Source: Ferrovibrio sp. (GTDB taxonomy: Bacteria > Pseudomonadota > Alphaproteobacteria > Ferrovibrionales > Ferrovibrionaceae). From it: DNA of 64,000 nucleotides. Position 1 is the stretch's first letter. Each line of letters begins with the position of its first letter. The DNA lies in NCBI GenBank assembly GCA_017991315.1, contig JAGOQS010000002.1, positions 744,001 through 808,000 of the forward strand, given 5' to 3'. A model generated the notes under the pieces. The model saw only the letters and a program-made list of their open reading frames with translations, ran no database searches and was not told where the DNA came from. This document shows, in pieces, positions 44,153 to 52,205 of this stretch. The position numbers were made by a program, and so were the translations under genes.

Positions 44153-45679
44153 ATGGTCGCGCGTATCCAGACCGTCGCCTTCCAGGGCATCGATGTGCTG
44201 CCGGTGGATGTCCAGGTGCAGGTCAGCGCCGGCCTGCCGGCCTTCACCGTGGTTGGCCTCGCCGACAAGGCAGTGGCGGAAAGCCGCGAGCGGGTGCGCT
44301 CAGCCCTTGGCGCCATCGGCCTCGGCCTGCCGCCGAAGCGCATCACGGTGAACCTCGCTCCCGCCGACCTGCCCAAGGAAGGCAGCCATTTCGACCTGCC
44401 GATCGCGCTCGCCCTGCTCGCCGCCATGGGCGTGCTGCCGGTCGACCTGCTGGATGAGCATGTGGCGCTCGGCGAGCTGGCGCTGGATGGCGCCATCGGC
44501 GCGGTGGCCGGCGTGCTGCCCGCTGCCATCGCCGCCAACGCGCTCGGCAAGAGCCTGATCTGCCCTGGTGCGCAAGGCGGCGAGGCCGCCTGGGCCGGCG
44601 GCGCCGCCGCTGTGGTTGCCGCGCCGAGCCTGCTGGCCCTGGTCAATCACTTCAAGGGCAGCCAGGTGCTGCCGACGCCCCAGGCGGAAGCCGCCGAAGA
44701 AGCCCTGACGCGCCTCGATCTGCGCGACATCAAGGGCCAGGAAAGTGCCAAGCGCGCCCTGGAAGTGGCGGCAGCCGGCGGCCATAACCTGCTGCTGATC
44801 GGCCCGCCGGGTGCGGGCAAGTCGATGCTGGCGCAGCGCCTGCCTGGCCTGCTGCCGCCGCTCGATACGGCTGAAATCCTGGAGGTGAGCATGATCGCCT
44901 CGCTGGCCGGGCAGATCGAGAATGGCCGCCTCACCCGCCGCCGCCCGTTCCGCAACCCGCATCACTCCGCCTCGATGGCGGCGCTGATCGGCGGCGGCCA
45001 TCGCGCCAAGCCCGGCGAAGTGAGCCTGGCGCATCTCGGCGTGCTGTTCCTCGATGAACTGCCGGAATTCGGCCGCAACGTACTCGACAGCCTGCGCCAG
45101 CCGCTGGAATCAGGTCGCGCCGTGGTGGCGCGCGCCAATGCGCATGTCACCTATCCGGCGCGTTTCCAGCTGGTGGCGGCAATGAATCCCTGCCGCTGCG
45201 GCTATCTCGCCGATCCGGCGCAGGCCTGCTCGAAGGCACCGCGCTGCGGCCAGGATTACCAGACCCGCATCTCAGGGCCGCTCTTCGACCGCATCGACCT
45301 GCATCTCGACGTGCCGGCGGTGGAAGCCGCCGACCTGGCCCTGCCCGCCCCCCGCGAAAGCTCTGCACAAGTTGCGGCACGGGTGCAGGCGGCGCGCGAC
45401 ATCCAGCGCCAGCGCTATGCCGATGCGACGCATGGCGACATCCCGGTGCGCTGCAACGCCGATGCCGATGGCGAATTGCTCGAACGTGTCGCCACACCCG
45501 ATACTGCCGGCCGCACGCTGCTGACCGAAGCAGCAAGCGCCCTGCGCCTCACCGCGCGCGGCTATCACCGCGTGCTGCGTGTCGCCCGCACGCTCGCCGA
45601 CCTCGAAGGCAGCGACGGCGTGCGCCGACTGCATGTGGCGGAAGCGCTGAGCTATCGCCGCATCGCTTTGGCGCGGTAG
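44153..45679 (+). CDS. comM: YifB/ComM-family AAA+ ATPase
   Basis: A 508-residue Mg-chelatase-like AAA+ protein. The N-terminal ChlI-like domain (VQVSAGLPAFTVVGLADKAV; NLAPADLPKEGSHFDLPIA) is followed by the ATPase with Walker A GPPGAGKS, Walker B VLFLDELPEF, a Cys cluster (MNPCRCGY to CSKAPRC) and the C-terminal lid (LTEAASALRLTARGYHRVL). ComM acts as a branch-migration helicase in natural transformation in other bacteria; that role here is by family. Its TAG stop touches the stop of the convergent LysE-type gene. Confidence 0.92.
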   Translation: MVARIQTVAFQGIDVLPVDVQVQVSAGLPAFTVVGLADKAVAESRERVRSALGAIGLGLPPKRITVNLAPADLPKEGSHFDLPIALALLAAMGVLPVDLLDEHVALGELALDGAIGAVAGVLPAAIAANALGKSLICPGAQGGEAAWAGGAAAVVAAPSLLALVNHFKGSQVLPTPQAEAAEEALTRLDLRDIKGQESAKRALEVAAAGGHNLLLIGPPGAGKSMLAQRLPGLLPPLDTAEILEVSMIASLAGQIENGRLTRRRPFRNPHHSASMAALIGGGHRAKPGEVSLAHLGVLFLDELPEFGRNVLDSLRQPLESGRAVVARANAHVTYPARFQLVAAMNPCRCGYLADPAQACSKAPRCGQDYQTRISGPLFDRIDLHLDVPAVEAADLALPAPRESSAQVAARVQAARDIQRQRYADATHGDIPVRCNADADGELLERVATPDTAGRTLLTEAASALRLTARGYHRVLRVARTLADLEGSDGVRRLHVAEALSYRRIALAR

Positions 45680-46270
45680 CTAGAATGTCAGTATCAGGCT
45701 TAGCACCAAGGCCGCCGCCAGCGTGCCGTTGATCAGCCGCGCCATCCGGGCATCGCGCAGATGCCGCGCCAGCAGCGCGCCGAACAGGCCCCAGGCGAGA
45801 TGGATCAGCGCCACCATCAGGCTGAGCAGCGCGCATTTCAAGACGGCATCGGCGAGCGGCGCAGCAGGCAGCAGCACCTGGCCGGAATAGACCGCGCCGA
45901 TGGCGAGGTAGGCTTTCGGATTGGCTAATGCCAGCAGGTAGCCGGCAAGCCAGCCGGGCGCGCGGTCGGTACTATGCGCCGTCTGCAAGGGCGGCGCGGT
46001 CGCGATGCGCCAGGCGAGATAGAGGCAATAGGCGAGGCCTGCGAGGCGCAGCGGCAAAGCCGCCTGCGGCCAGGCCAGCAGCAGCCCGGAAACGCCGGTC
46101 GCCACCAGCAGCAGCACGGAGACCGTGCCCAGCACCAGTCCGGCACCATAGTTCAGCGATGCGCGCAGCCCGAGGCTGGCCGCCACCGCCGTAAGGCTGA
46201 CTGTGGATGGCCCCGGACTGCCCATCACGATCAATGCCGCCAGAAGCAAGGATGCCGCCGCGCCGACCAT
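45680..46270 (-). CDS. LysE/RhtB-family amino-acid exporter
   Basis: A 196-residue inner-membrane protein with five to six helices and the LysE family start ALIVMGSPGPSTVSLTAVAA plus LANPKAYLAIGAVYSG. Exports amino acids or similar compounds; substrate unknown. GGAGG lies six bases before the ATG. Its stop abuts the comM stop directly. Confidence 0.88.
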   Translation of the reverse strand: MVGAAASLLLAALIVMGSPGPSTVSLTAVAASLGLRASLNYGAGLVLGTVSVLLLVATGVSGLLLAWPQAALPLRLAGLAYCLYLAWRIATAPPLQTAHSTDRAPGWLAGYLLALANPKAYLAIGAVYSGQVLLPAAPLADAVLKCALLSLMVALIHLAWGLFGALLARHLRDARMARLINGTLAAALVLSLILTF

Positions 46271-46342
46271 GCAAAACCTCCGCGATTACCTGGCAGAGAT
46301 ATGGCGCAGCATCATGCGGCTATCTTGTAAGCATGTGACCTG

Positions 46343-46927
46343 TCAGCCGCTGAAGCCGCCGGCGGCGAGGAAGGCCGCTTCCTCAGGCGTCGTTGCACGG
46401 CCTAGAATTGCGTTGCGGTGGGGAAAACGGCCAAAGCGGCGGATGATGTCGCGATGGCCCAGGGCGTGGCTGTAAGGCTCCGGCCCGAGCGAGTGCTGCA
46501 AGGCCACGGCATGATCCTGGTCGGCAAGCGACTCGGAATGGGAAAACGGCAAATAGACGAAAAGCCGCAACGCCGGCTCGATGCGCAGGTCGAAACCTGT
46601 ATCGATGACGCGTGCCGCCGCCGCCCGCGCCGCCGCATCGGTGGCATACATGCGGGCCGAGCCACGGAAACAGTTGCGCGGAAATTGATCGAGCAGCAGC
46701 AGTAGCGCCAGCGCGCTTTCCGGCGCATCCAGCCAGGCATCCAGTTCGCCGCGCGCCGCGCGTTCATGCAGGCCGAGGAAACGGGCACGGAAATCCTCGT
46801 CGAACGCTGCATCCTTGGCGAACCAGCGCTCCGGCCCGGCCTGGCGCCAGAAAGCGATGACGTTTTCCGCCTCGGCAGCCTGGGCTTCAAGCTGCAAGGG
46901 AACGATCCATCGGCAAAGGTTCGGCAT
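46343..46927 (-). CDS. DUF924-family protein
   Basis: About 194 residues of the DUF924 helical family, recognised by NVIAFWRQAGPERWFAKDAA, LLLLDQFPRNCFRGSARMYA and FVYLPFSHSESLADQDHAVAL (split over two helices). Function unknown; the family resembles TPR folds. The start is uncertain (ATG 46927 or TTG 46897); either overlaps the 3' end of the upstream PAS_5 gene, so coupling is likely. Confidence 0.85.
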   Translation of the reverse strand: MPNLCRWIVPLQLEAQAAEAENVIAFWRQAGPERWFAKDAAFDEDFRARFLGLHERAARGELDAWLDAPESALALLLLLDQFPRNCFRGSARMYATDAAARAAAARVIDTGFDLRIEPALRLFVYLPFSHSESLADQDHAVALQHSLGPEPYSHALGHRDIIRRFGRFPHRNAILGRATTPEEAAFLAAGGFSG

Positions 46928-47366
46928 GCACGCCGACAATGATGCGGTCGACGCTGCGGTCATCCTGGCTCAGGGGCAGCAGCAGTTTCAGCATCTGTGG
47001 ATAGAGCAGGCTGTTATGGGAATTGTCGTGCAGGAAACGCACCGGCTGGCGCGTCGCGACGCAGCAGCGGTAATGCGGTTCGGTGCTGGTGCGGCCCCGG
47101 GTGAGATCGTCGAGATAACGGTTGGTGACACCGCCGCCACGATAGTCGTCGATATGCATCCCAGAAAGCACGACGCGGAAGCGCATATCCGCGTCATCAC
47201 CTGCCGACTGGCGCTCCACCGCGATCACCGCGATATGGCCGAGCCAGGGGCGCAATTCCAGCGGCCCGAAGCCGGAGCGATCCGGCAGCAGACGACCGCG
47301 CCGCTTCAGGCACCAATACGCCTCCAACGCCTGCAAATGCTCTGGCAACTGCATCGACCTGTGCAT
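46887..47366 (-). CDS. PAS_5-family sensor-like protein
   Basis: A 159-residue relative of the PAS_5 protein at 25434-25985: LEAYWCLKRRGRLLPDRSGF at the start, MRFRVVLSGMHIDDYRGGG, and the final LLLPLSQDDRSVDRIIVGVH. No output domain. GGGAGG lies seven bases before the ATG. The stop is inside the start region of the DUF924 gene. Ligand unknown. Confidence 0.75.
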   Translation of the reverse strand: MHRSMQLPEHLQALEAYWCLKRRGRLLPDRSGFGPLELRPWLGHIAVIAVERQSAGDDADMRFRVVLSGMHIDDYRGGGVTNRYLDDLTRGRTSTEPHYRCCVATRQPVRFLHDNSHNSLLYPQMLKLLLPLSQDDRSVDRIIVGVHAEPLPMDRSLAA

Positions 47367-47510
47367 CTTCCGGCCTCCCAGCCTGTTATGCAGCCGATAT
47401 AGCCGCTGGCGCACCCGGCCGCTGTATCGACGGTCACAGCGCTTCATCGAAAGACGAAGCCGAACCCGAAGGCTCCAGTTGTATTTCCTCGCGCGATTTG
47501 CCACAGTTGC

Positions 47511-47533
47511 AGTGTTCCACATAGTGGAACACT
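47511..47533. promoter_or_regulatory. perfect 10-3-10 palindrome upstream of an XRE gene
   Basis: AGTGTTCCAC, ATA, GTGGAACACT. It sits directly before the ribosome site of the XRE gene; TTGCCA at 47498-47503 and CATAGT at 47520-47525 could be the promoter (16-bp spacing), which would place the -10 in the palindrome centre. A likely self-operator. Confidence 0.7.
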
Positions 47534-47547
47534 TTAGGGGCGGCACG

Positions 47548-47940
47548 ATGGCGATAAATACACCAAAAACCCCGAATAGGTCGAAAACCAGGGCTAATCC
47601 CGAAGCCCAGGCCGATCTCGGACGCCGGATCCGGCTCTTCCGCGAATTCCGCGAACTGAGCCTGGACCAACTGGCGCGGGCCTGCCGTTGCCGCACCGCC
47701 ACCCTGGCCGAATATGAAGCCGGCCGCCGGGCGGTAGCGCCGCGCCTGCTCGGGCGCATCGCCGAGGTGCTGGGCTTCGAACAAGCTTCCTTCACCAGCC
47801 GCGCCCAGGAACGTGCCGGCGATTTCGAACTCGAACGCCTCACCTTCCTGTTCGGCCAGATCGAATCCGAACGCGAACGCGGCAAACTGCTGCGCGCCGT
47901 GGCGCAACTGGCCGACGAGCATGGCGCCAAGCCACATTAG
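47548..47940 (+). CDS. XRE-family regulator
   Basis: A 130-residue regulator from ATG 47548 (AGGGG about seven bases upstream). HTH region: RIRLFREFRELSLDQLARAC and RCRTATLAEYEAGRRAVAPR, followed by a charged helix (ELERLTFLFGQIESERERGK). The upstream 23-bp palindrome suggests it represses itself. Divergent from the PAS_5/DUF924 pair, with 181 bp between starts, so that pair could also be under its control. Confidence 0.82.
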   Translation: MAINTPKTPNRSKTRANPEAQADLGRRIRLFREFRELSLDQLARACRCRTATLAEYEAGRRAVAPRLLGRIAEVLGFEQASFTSRAQERAGDFELERLTFLFGQIESERERGKLLRAVAQLADEHGAKPH

Positions 47941-47994
47941 AGATTGGGCCGCATTAGAGGTTAGGCCGCACTAAACTGGGCCGCATTAAGCGGG
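47931..47994 (+). repeat. four imperfect GCCGCATTA-type tandem repeats at the XRE 3' end
   Basis: Units begin GCCACATTAGAG, GCCGCATTAGAG, GCCGCACTAAAC and GCCGCATTAAGC and are 17, 17, 15 and 15 bp long. The first includes the XRE stop codon (TAG at 47938-47940). Confidence 0.7.
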
Positions 47995-48031
47995 AATCAC
48001 CTCTCGGTTCATTGCCAAGCAGCGCGAGCAT

Positions 48032-48059
48032 TGTTACGGTTTTATGACAAACCATAACA
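48032..48059. promoter_or_regulatory. 28-bp inverted repeat before the ABC transporter operon
   Basis: TGTTACGGTTT and AAACCATAACA form 11-bp arms with one mismatch around a 6-bp centre, ending a few bases before the GGGAGGG ribosome site of the binding-protein gene. Likely an operator, or a leader hairpin. Confidence 0.5.
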
Positions 48060-48075
48060 TCCCGGGAGGGAATCC

Positions 48076-49425
48076 ATGCGTCTCGCTCGCCGCCATCTGC
48101 TGGCCGCCGCCACATTCGCCCTGACCGCCGCTGCGGGCCTGCCGGGCCTCGCTCTGGCGCAAGCCCTGGAAGACAAGGTGGTGGTGATCACCTCCTTCCC
48201 GAAGGATCTCACCGGCCCCTATGCCGCCGCCTTCGAGAAGAAGTATCCCGGCACCAAGGTGGAAGTGCAGAACCGCAACACCACCGCTGCCGTCGCCTAT
48301 ATCCGCGAGACGCAGAGCAATCCGCCGGACCTGTTCTGGGTGTCGGCGCCTGACGCTTTCGAGGTGCTGAAGAAGAACAAGCTGCTGAGCCCCTACAAGC
48401 TCAAGGCCAGCGGCATCCCGGAAAAGGTCGGCGCCTTCCCGATCAACGACCCCGAGGGGCATTTCTTCGGCTTCGCCGCGTCCGGCTACGGCATCATGTA
48501 CAACACACGCTATATGCAGGGGAACAAGCTACCGCTGCCGAAGGAATGGGATGACCTGAAGAAGCCGATCTATGCCGGCCATGTCGGCATTTCGGCGCCC
48601 TCGCGCTCCGGCACCACGCATCTCACCGTCGAGACCATCCTGCAGGGCGAAGGCTGGACCAAGGGCTGGGCCACGCTGCTGGAAATCGGCGGCAACCTCG
48701 TCACCGTTTCCGACCGCAGCTTCGGCGTGCCGGACTCGGTGAATAGCGGCCAGTATGGCCTCGGCATCGTCATCGACTTCTTCGGCCTCGCCGCCAAGGC
48801 CAGCGGCTTCCCGGTGGAATTCGTCTATCCTGAACTCACCACCATCGTGCCGGCCAGCATCGGCATCATCAACAACGCCAAGAACCGCAAGGCCGCCGAG
48901 GCCTTCGTGGAATTCCTGATGTCGCCCGAGGGCCAGGAAATCCTGCTGGAGCCGAAAATCCGCCGCCTGCCAGTGCGCCCCGACACCTATGCCAAGGCGC
49001 CGGCGGATTACCCGAACCCGTTCAAGAACACCAAGCTCGGCGCCAAGGTGGCGTTCGATTCCGATCTCTCGGAAGCGCGCTATGAACTGGTGAATTCGCT
49101 CTACGACCGCCTGGTCACCTTCCGCCTCAAGGAACTGAACGAAGCCTGGAAGGCAATCCATGCCGCCGACGCGGCAGTGGCGAAGAAGAAGACGCCGCAA
49201 GCCGAGAAGCTGCTGGCGGATGCGCGCGCCAAAGCCACCGCGATCCCGCTCAGCGACAAGGAAGCCGCCGACCCGGCGATTGCCGGTGCCTTCCAGCCGA
49301 CCTCGAAGGAGAAGCCGGCGCAGGCCCGCCAGGCGCAGTATGAAGAACAGTGGGATGCCTTCGCCAAGAAGAACTATGCCGAGGCCAAGGCGTTGGCCGA
49401 GCAGGCGGTGAAGGCGGCCAAGTAA
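48076..49425 (+). CDS. ABC transporter substrate-binding protein (iron/phosphonate type) with C-terminal extension
   Basis: A 449-residue periplasmic binding protein of the type II fold. Signal peptide with Arg-Arg and Ala-rich core (MRLARRHLLAAATFALTAAA, cut near ALAQ). Family features are VVVITSFPKDLTGPYAAAFE at the start, DLFWVSAPDAF, and AEAFVEFLMSPEGQEILLEP. About 100 C-terminal residues are an added Ala/Lys/Glu helical part (from about 345: LKELNEAWKAIHAADAAVAK). Homologs import Fe3+, 2-aminoethylphosphonate or similar; the ligand is not resolved. First gene of an operon with a fused permease and an ATPase. Confidence 0.88.
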   Translation: MRLARRHLLAAATFALTAAAGLPGLALAQALEDKVVVITSFPKDLTGPYAAAFEKKYPGTKVEVQNRNTTAAVAYIRETQSNPPDLFWVSAPDAFEVLKKNKLLSPYKLKASGIPEKVGAFPINDPEGHFFGFAASGYGIMYNTRYMQGNKLPLPKEWDDLKKPIYAGHVGISAPSRSGTTHLTVETILQGEGWTKGWATLLEIGGNLVTVSDRSFGVPDSVNSGQYGLGIVIDFFGLAAKASGFPVEFVYPELTTIVPASIGIINNAKNRKAAEAFVEFLMSPEGQEILLEPKIRRLPVRPDTYAKAPADYPNPFKNTKLGAKVAFDSDLSEARYELVNSLYDRLVTFRLKELNEAWKAIHAADAAVAKKKTPQAEKLLADARAKATAIPLSDKEAADPAIAGAFQPTSKEKPAQARQAQYEEQWDAFAKKNYAEAKALAEQAVKAAK

Positions 49426-49426
49426 G

Positions 49427-51124
49427 GTGCCGGCATTGTCGTTCGGGCGCGGGGGCGGCTTCGCCCTCGCGCTGGCCGCCCTGGTCGGGCTGTTCCTGCT
49501 GCTGTTCCTGGTGCTGCCGGTGCTGAGCGTGGTGCTCACCGCTTTCCGTGCTCAGGATGGCGGCTTCACCCTGGTGCATTTCGCCGACTTCTTCGGCACC
49601 TCGCTGTTCCGCGAGAGTTTCTTCAACTCCTTCTATGTCGCGGTGATGAGCGTGATCTGGGCGACGCTGATCGCCGTGCCGCTGGCCTATCTGCTGGCCC
49701 GCTTCCGCTTTCCCGGCGCCGGGCTGATCCAGGCGTTGGGCGTCATCCCGCTGGTGATGCCGCCCTTCGTCGGCGCCGTGGCGATGCAGCTGATCTTCGG
49801 CCGCAACGGCAGCGTCAACCTGCTGCTGAACGACTGGTTCGGCTTCCGCATCGGCTTCATGGAAGGGCTGAACGGCGTCGTCTTCGTCGAGGCGCTGCAT
49901 TACTTCCCCTTCATCCTGCTCAACCTCACCGCAGCGCTGAACAACATCGACAGCGCCATGGAGGAAGCGGCGCAGAATCTCGGCTCGCACGGCTTCGGGC
50001 TGTTCCGCCGCATCGTCTTCCCGCTGGCTTTGCCGGGCTATGTCGCCGGTGCCTCGCTGGTCTTCGTCAAGGTATTCGATGATCTCGGCACGCCGCTGCT
50101 GCTCAGTGTCACCAACATGCTGGCGCCGCAGGCTTACCTGCGCATCACCTCGGTCGGCATGGGCGACCCGATGGGCTATGTCATCGCCGTGATCCTGGTC
50201 GGTTTCTCGCTCGCCGCCATGGCACTCTCGGCGCTAGCCTTGCGCGGCAAGGAATACTCCACGCAGCAGCGCGGCGGCGGCGGCCTCGGCCGGCGGCAAT
50301 TGAGCCGGCCGCAGATGCTGCTGGCCTGGGGCTTCATCGTGGTGGCGCTGCTGGTGGCGCTCAGCCCGCATATCGGCATCCTGCTGCTCTCGCTCGGCAC
50401 TATCTGGAGCTTCAGCGTGCTGCCCGATGCCTTCACCTTCCAGCATTACATCACCGCCTGGAATGAATCCGCGCATCAGATCGGCAACACCGTGCTCTAT
50501 TGCGGCCTGGCGGCCCTGATCGACCTGGTGCTGGGCACGGCAATCGCCTGGCTGATCCTGCGCACCAAGCTGCCGGCACGGCAATTGCTGGATCAGATCG
50601 CCACCGCAGCCTTGGCCGTGCCCGGCCTGGTGCTCGGCATCGGCCTGCTCAGGCTCTATTTCGAAGTGAAGTTGCCCGACGGCTCGTCGCTCGCCACCTT
50701 CTGGGGCATGTTGGTGATCGCCTATGCCATCCGCCGCCTGCCCTATGCCTTGCGCGCCTGCGTCGCTGCCTTGCAGCAGTTGCATGTCAGCTTGGAGGAA
50801 GCCGCCGAGATGCTCGGCGCCGGCAAACTCACCACCTTGCGCCGCATTGTCGTACCGCTGATGACCGGCGGCCTCGCCGCCGCCTTCGTCACCAGCTTCG
50901 CTACCGCTGCCGTTGAACTCTCGGCAACATTGATGCTGGTGACGCGCGATGTCTCGGCACCAATTTCCTATGGCATCTACACCGCGATGCAGACCCCGGC
51001 GGGACGCGGCCCCGGTGCGGCGCTCGGCATCATAGCCGTGCTGCTGGTGGCTTTGGGCAGCTTCGTCTCGTATCGCATCGCCGAGCACGACCGGGCCAAA
51101 CGTGGATTGAGGGGGACCGAATGA
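49427..51124 (+). CDS. ABC transporter permease, two fused modules (FbpB-like)
   Basis: A 565-residue inner-membrane permease with about twelve helices in two BPD-type modules. Each has the cytosolic EAA loop that docks the ATPase: EEAAQNLGSHGFGLFRRIV (first) and EEAAEMLGAGKLTTLRRIV (second). The GTG start follows the previous stop by 1 bp, and the stop overlaps the ATPase start by 4 bp. Such fused permeases are typical of iron(III) and phosphonate systems. Confidence 0.92.
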   Translation: MPALSFGRGGGFALALAALVGLFLLLFLVLPVLSVVLTAFRAQDGGFTLVHFADFFGTSLFRESFFNSFYVAVMSVIWATLIAVPLAYLLARFRFPGAGLIQALGVIPLVMPPFVGAVAMQLIFGRNGSVNLLLNDWFGFRIGFMEGLNGVVFVEALHYFPFILLNLTAALNNIDSAMEEAAQNLGSHGFGLFRRIVFPLALPGYVAGASLVFVKVFDDLGTPLLLSVTNMLAPQAYLRITSVGMGDPMGYVIAVILVGFSLAAMALSALALRGKEYSTQQRGGGGLGRRQLSRPQMLLAWGFIVVALLVALSPHIGILLLSLGTIWSFSVLPDAFTFQHYITAWNESAHQIGNTVLYCGLAALIDLVLGTAIAWLILRTKLPARQLLDQIATAALAVPGLVLGIGLLRLYFEVKLPDGSSLATFWGMLVIAYAIRRLPYALRACVAALQQLHVSLEEAAEMLGAGKLTTLRRIVVPLMTGGLAAAFVTSFATAAVELSATLMLVTRDVSAPISYGIYTAMQTPAGRGPGAALGIIAVLLVALGSFVSYRIAEHDRAKRGLRGTE

Positions 51125-52152
51125 CTGGTGGCGTTGATATTGCCGGCGTGCGCTTCAGCTATGGCGCCCAGACCATCCTCGATAACGTGAGCCTGGACAT
51201 TGCGCGCGGCGAATTCTTCGCCTTCCTCGGGCCGTCCGGCTCGGGCAAGACGACTTTGCTGCGCCTTGTTGCCGGCTTCGGCCAGCCGGATCAAGGCAGC
51301 ATCCGCGTCAATGACCGCGACATCACCCGCCTGCCGCCCTGGCAGCGCAATGTCGGCATGGTGTTCCAGTCCTATGCCCTGTGGCCGCATATGACCGTGG
51401 CGGAAAATGTCGCCTTCGGCCTGGAGCAGCGCAAAGTGCCGCGTGCCGAGATCGCGACACGCGTGCAACAGGCGCTGGATCTGGTCGGCCTGAAAGCCTA
51501 TGGCGCGCGTCGCCCCAGCCAGCTTTCCGGCGGGCAGCAGCAGCGCGTGGCACTGGCGCGCACCCTGGTGGTGCAGCCGGAAGTACTGCTGCTGGACGAG
51601 CCGCTCTCGAATCTCGACGCAAAGCTGCGCGAGGAAATGCGCGAGGAATTGCGCGACCTGCAGCGCCGCACCGGACTGACCACGATCTTCGTTACCCATG
51701 ACCAGGAAGAAGCCAACGCCGTCTCCGACCGCATGGCTTTGCTGGATGGTGGCCGCATCCAGCAGATCGGCCGCCCGGTGGACCTCTATGACCGCCCGGC
51801 GAACCGCTTCGTCGCCGGCTTCCTCGGTTCCGCCAACCTGATCGAAGGCAATGTGCGCGGCGGCCGCTTCGAGGCCGAGGCCATCATCTTGCCCATGGCG
51901 GCGCAGGATGGCCCGGCCTGCCTGGCCCTGCGGCCGCAGAGCCTGGGCCTCGGATCGGACCAGGCCGGTGCCCTCAATGGCCAGGTGACGAGCCGGCAAT
52001 TCCTCGGCGGCATGGTGCGCTATGCCGTGCAGGTCGGGCCGCACCGGCTGCATATCGACCGCCTGCACCGCCCCGGCGAGGCGGTTTTCGATCCCGGCCG
52101 GATTGTATCGGTACAAGTGCCCGACGAGGCGGTTTTGCTGCTGCGGGACTAG
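51121..52152 (+). CDS. ABC transporter ATP-binding protein (FbpC/PotA-like)
   Basis: A 343-residue ATPase with Walker A GPSGSGKTT, Q-loop region VFQSYALWPHMTV, signature LSGGQQQRVALAR, Walker B VLLLDEPLSNLD, His switch VTHDQEEANAVSD and a C-terminal TOBE-type domain (about 240-343). Coupled to the permease by an ATGA overlap. Drives import of the ligand held by the binding protein encoded at 48076. Confidence 0.93.
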   Translation: MTGGVDIAGVRFSYGAQTILDNVSLDIARGEFFAFLGPSGSGKTTLLRLVAGFGQPDQGSIRVNDRDITRLPPWQRNVGMVFQSYALWPHMTVAENVAFGLEQRKVPRAEIATRVQQALDLVGLKAYGARRPSQLSGGQQQRVALARTLVVQPEVLLLDEPLSNLDAKLREEMREELRDLQRRTGLTTIFVTHDQEEANAVSDRMALLDGGRIQQIGRPVDLYDRPANRFVAGFLGSANLIEGNVRGGRFEAEAIILPMAAQDGPACLALRPQSLGLGSDQAGALNGQVTSRQFLGGMVRYAVQVGPHRLHIDRLHRPGEAVFDPGRIVSVQVPDEAVLLLRD

Positions 52153-52205
52153 GCTCGCCCTGCCTGCTCCGCTAATCTGCGGCCAAGCAGAGGAAACGAA
52201 CCAGC

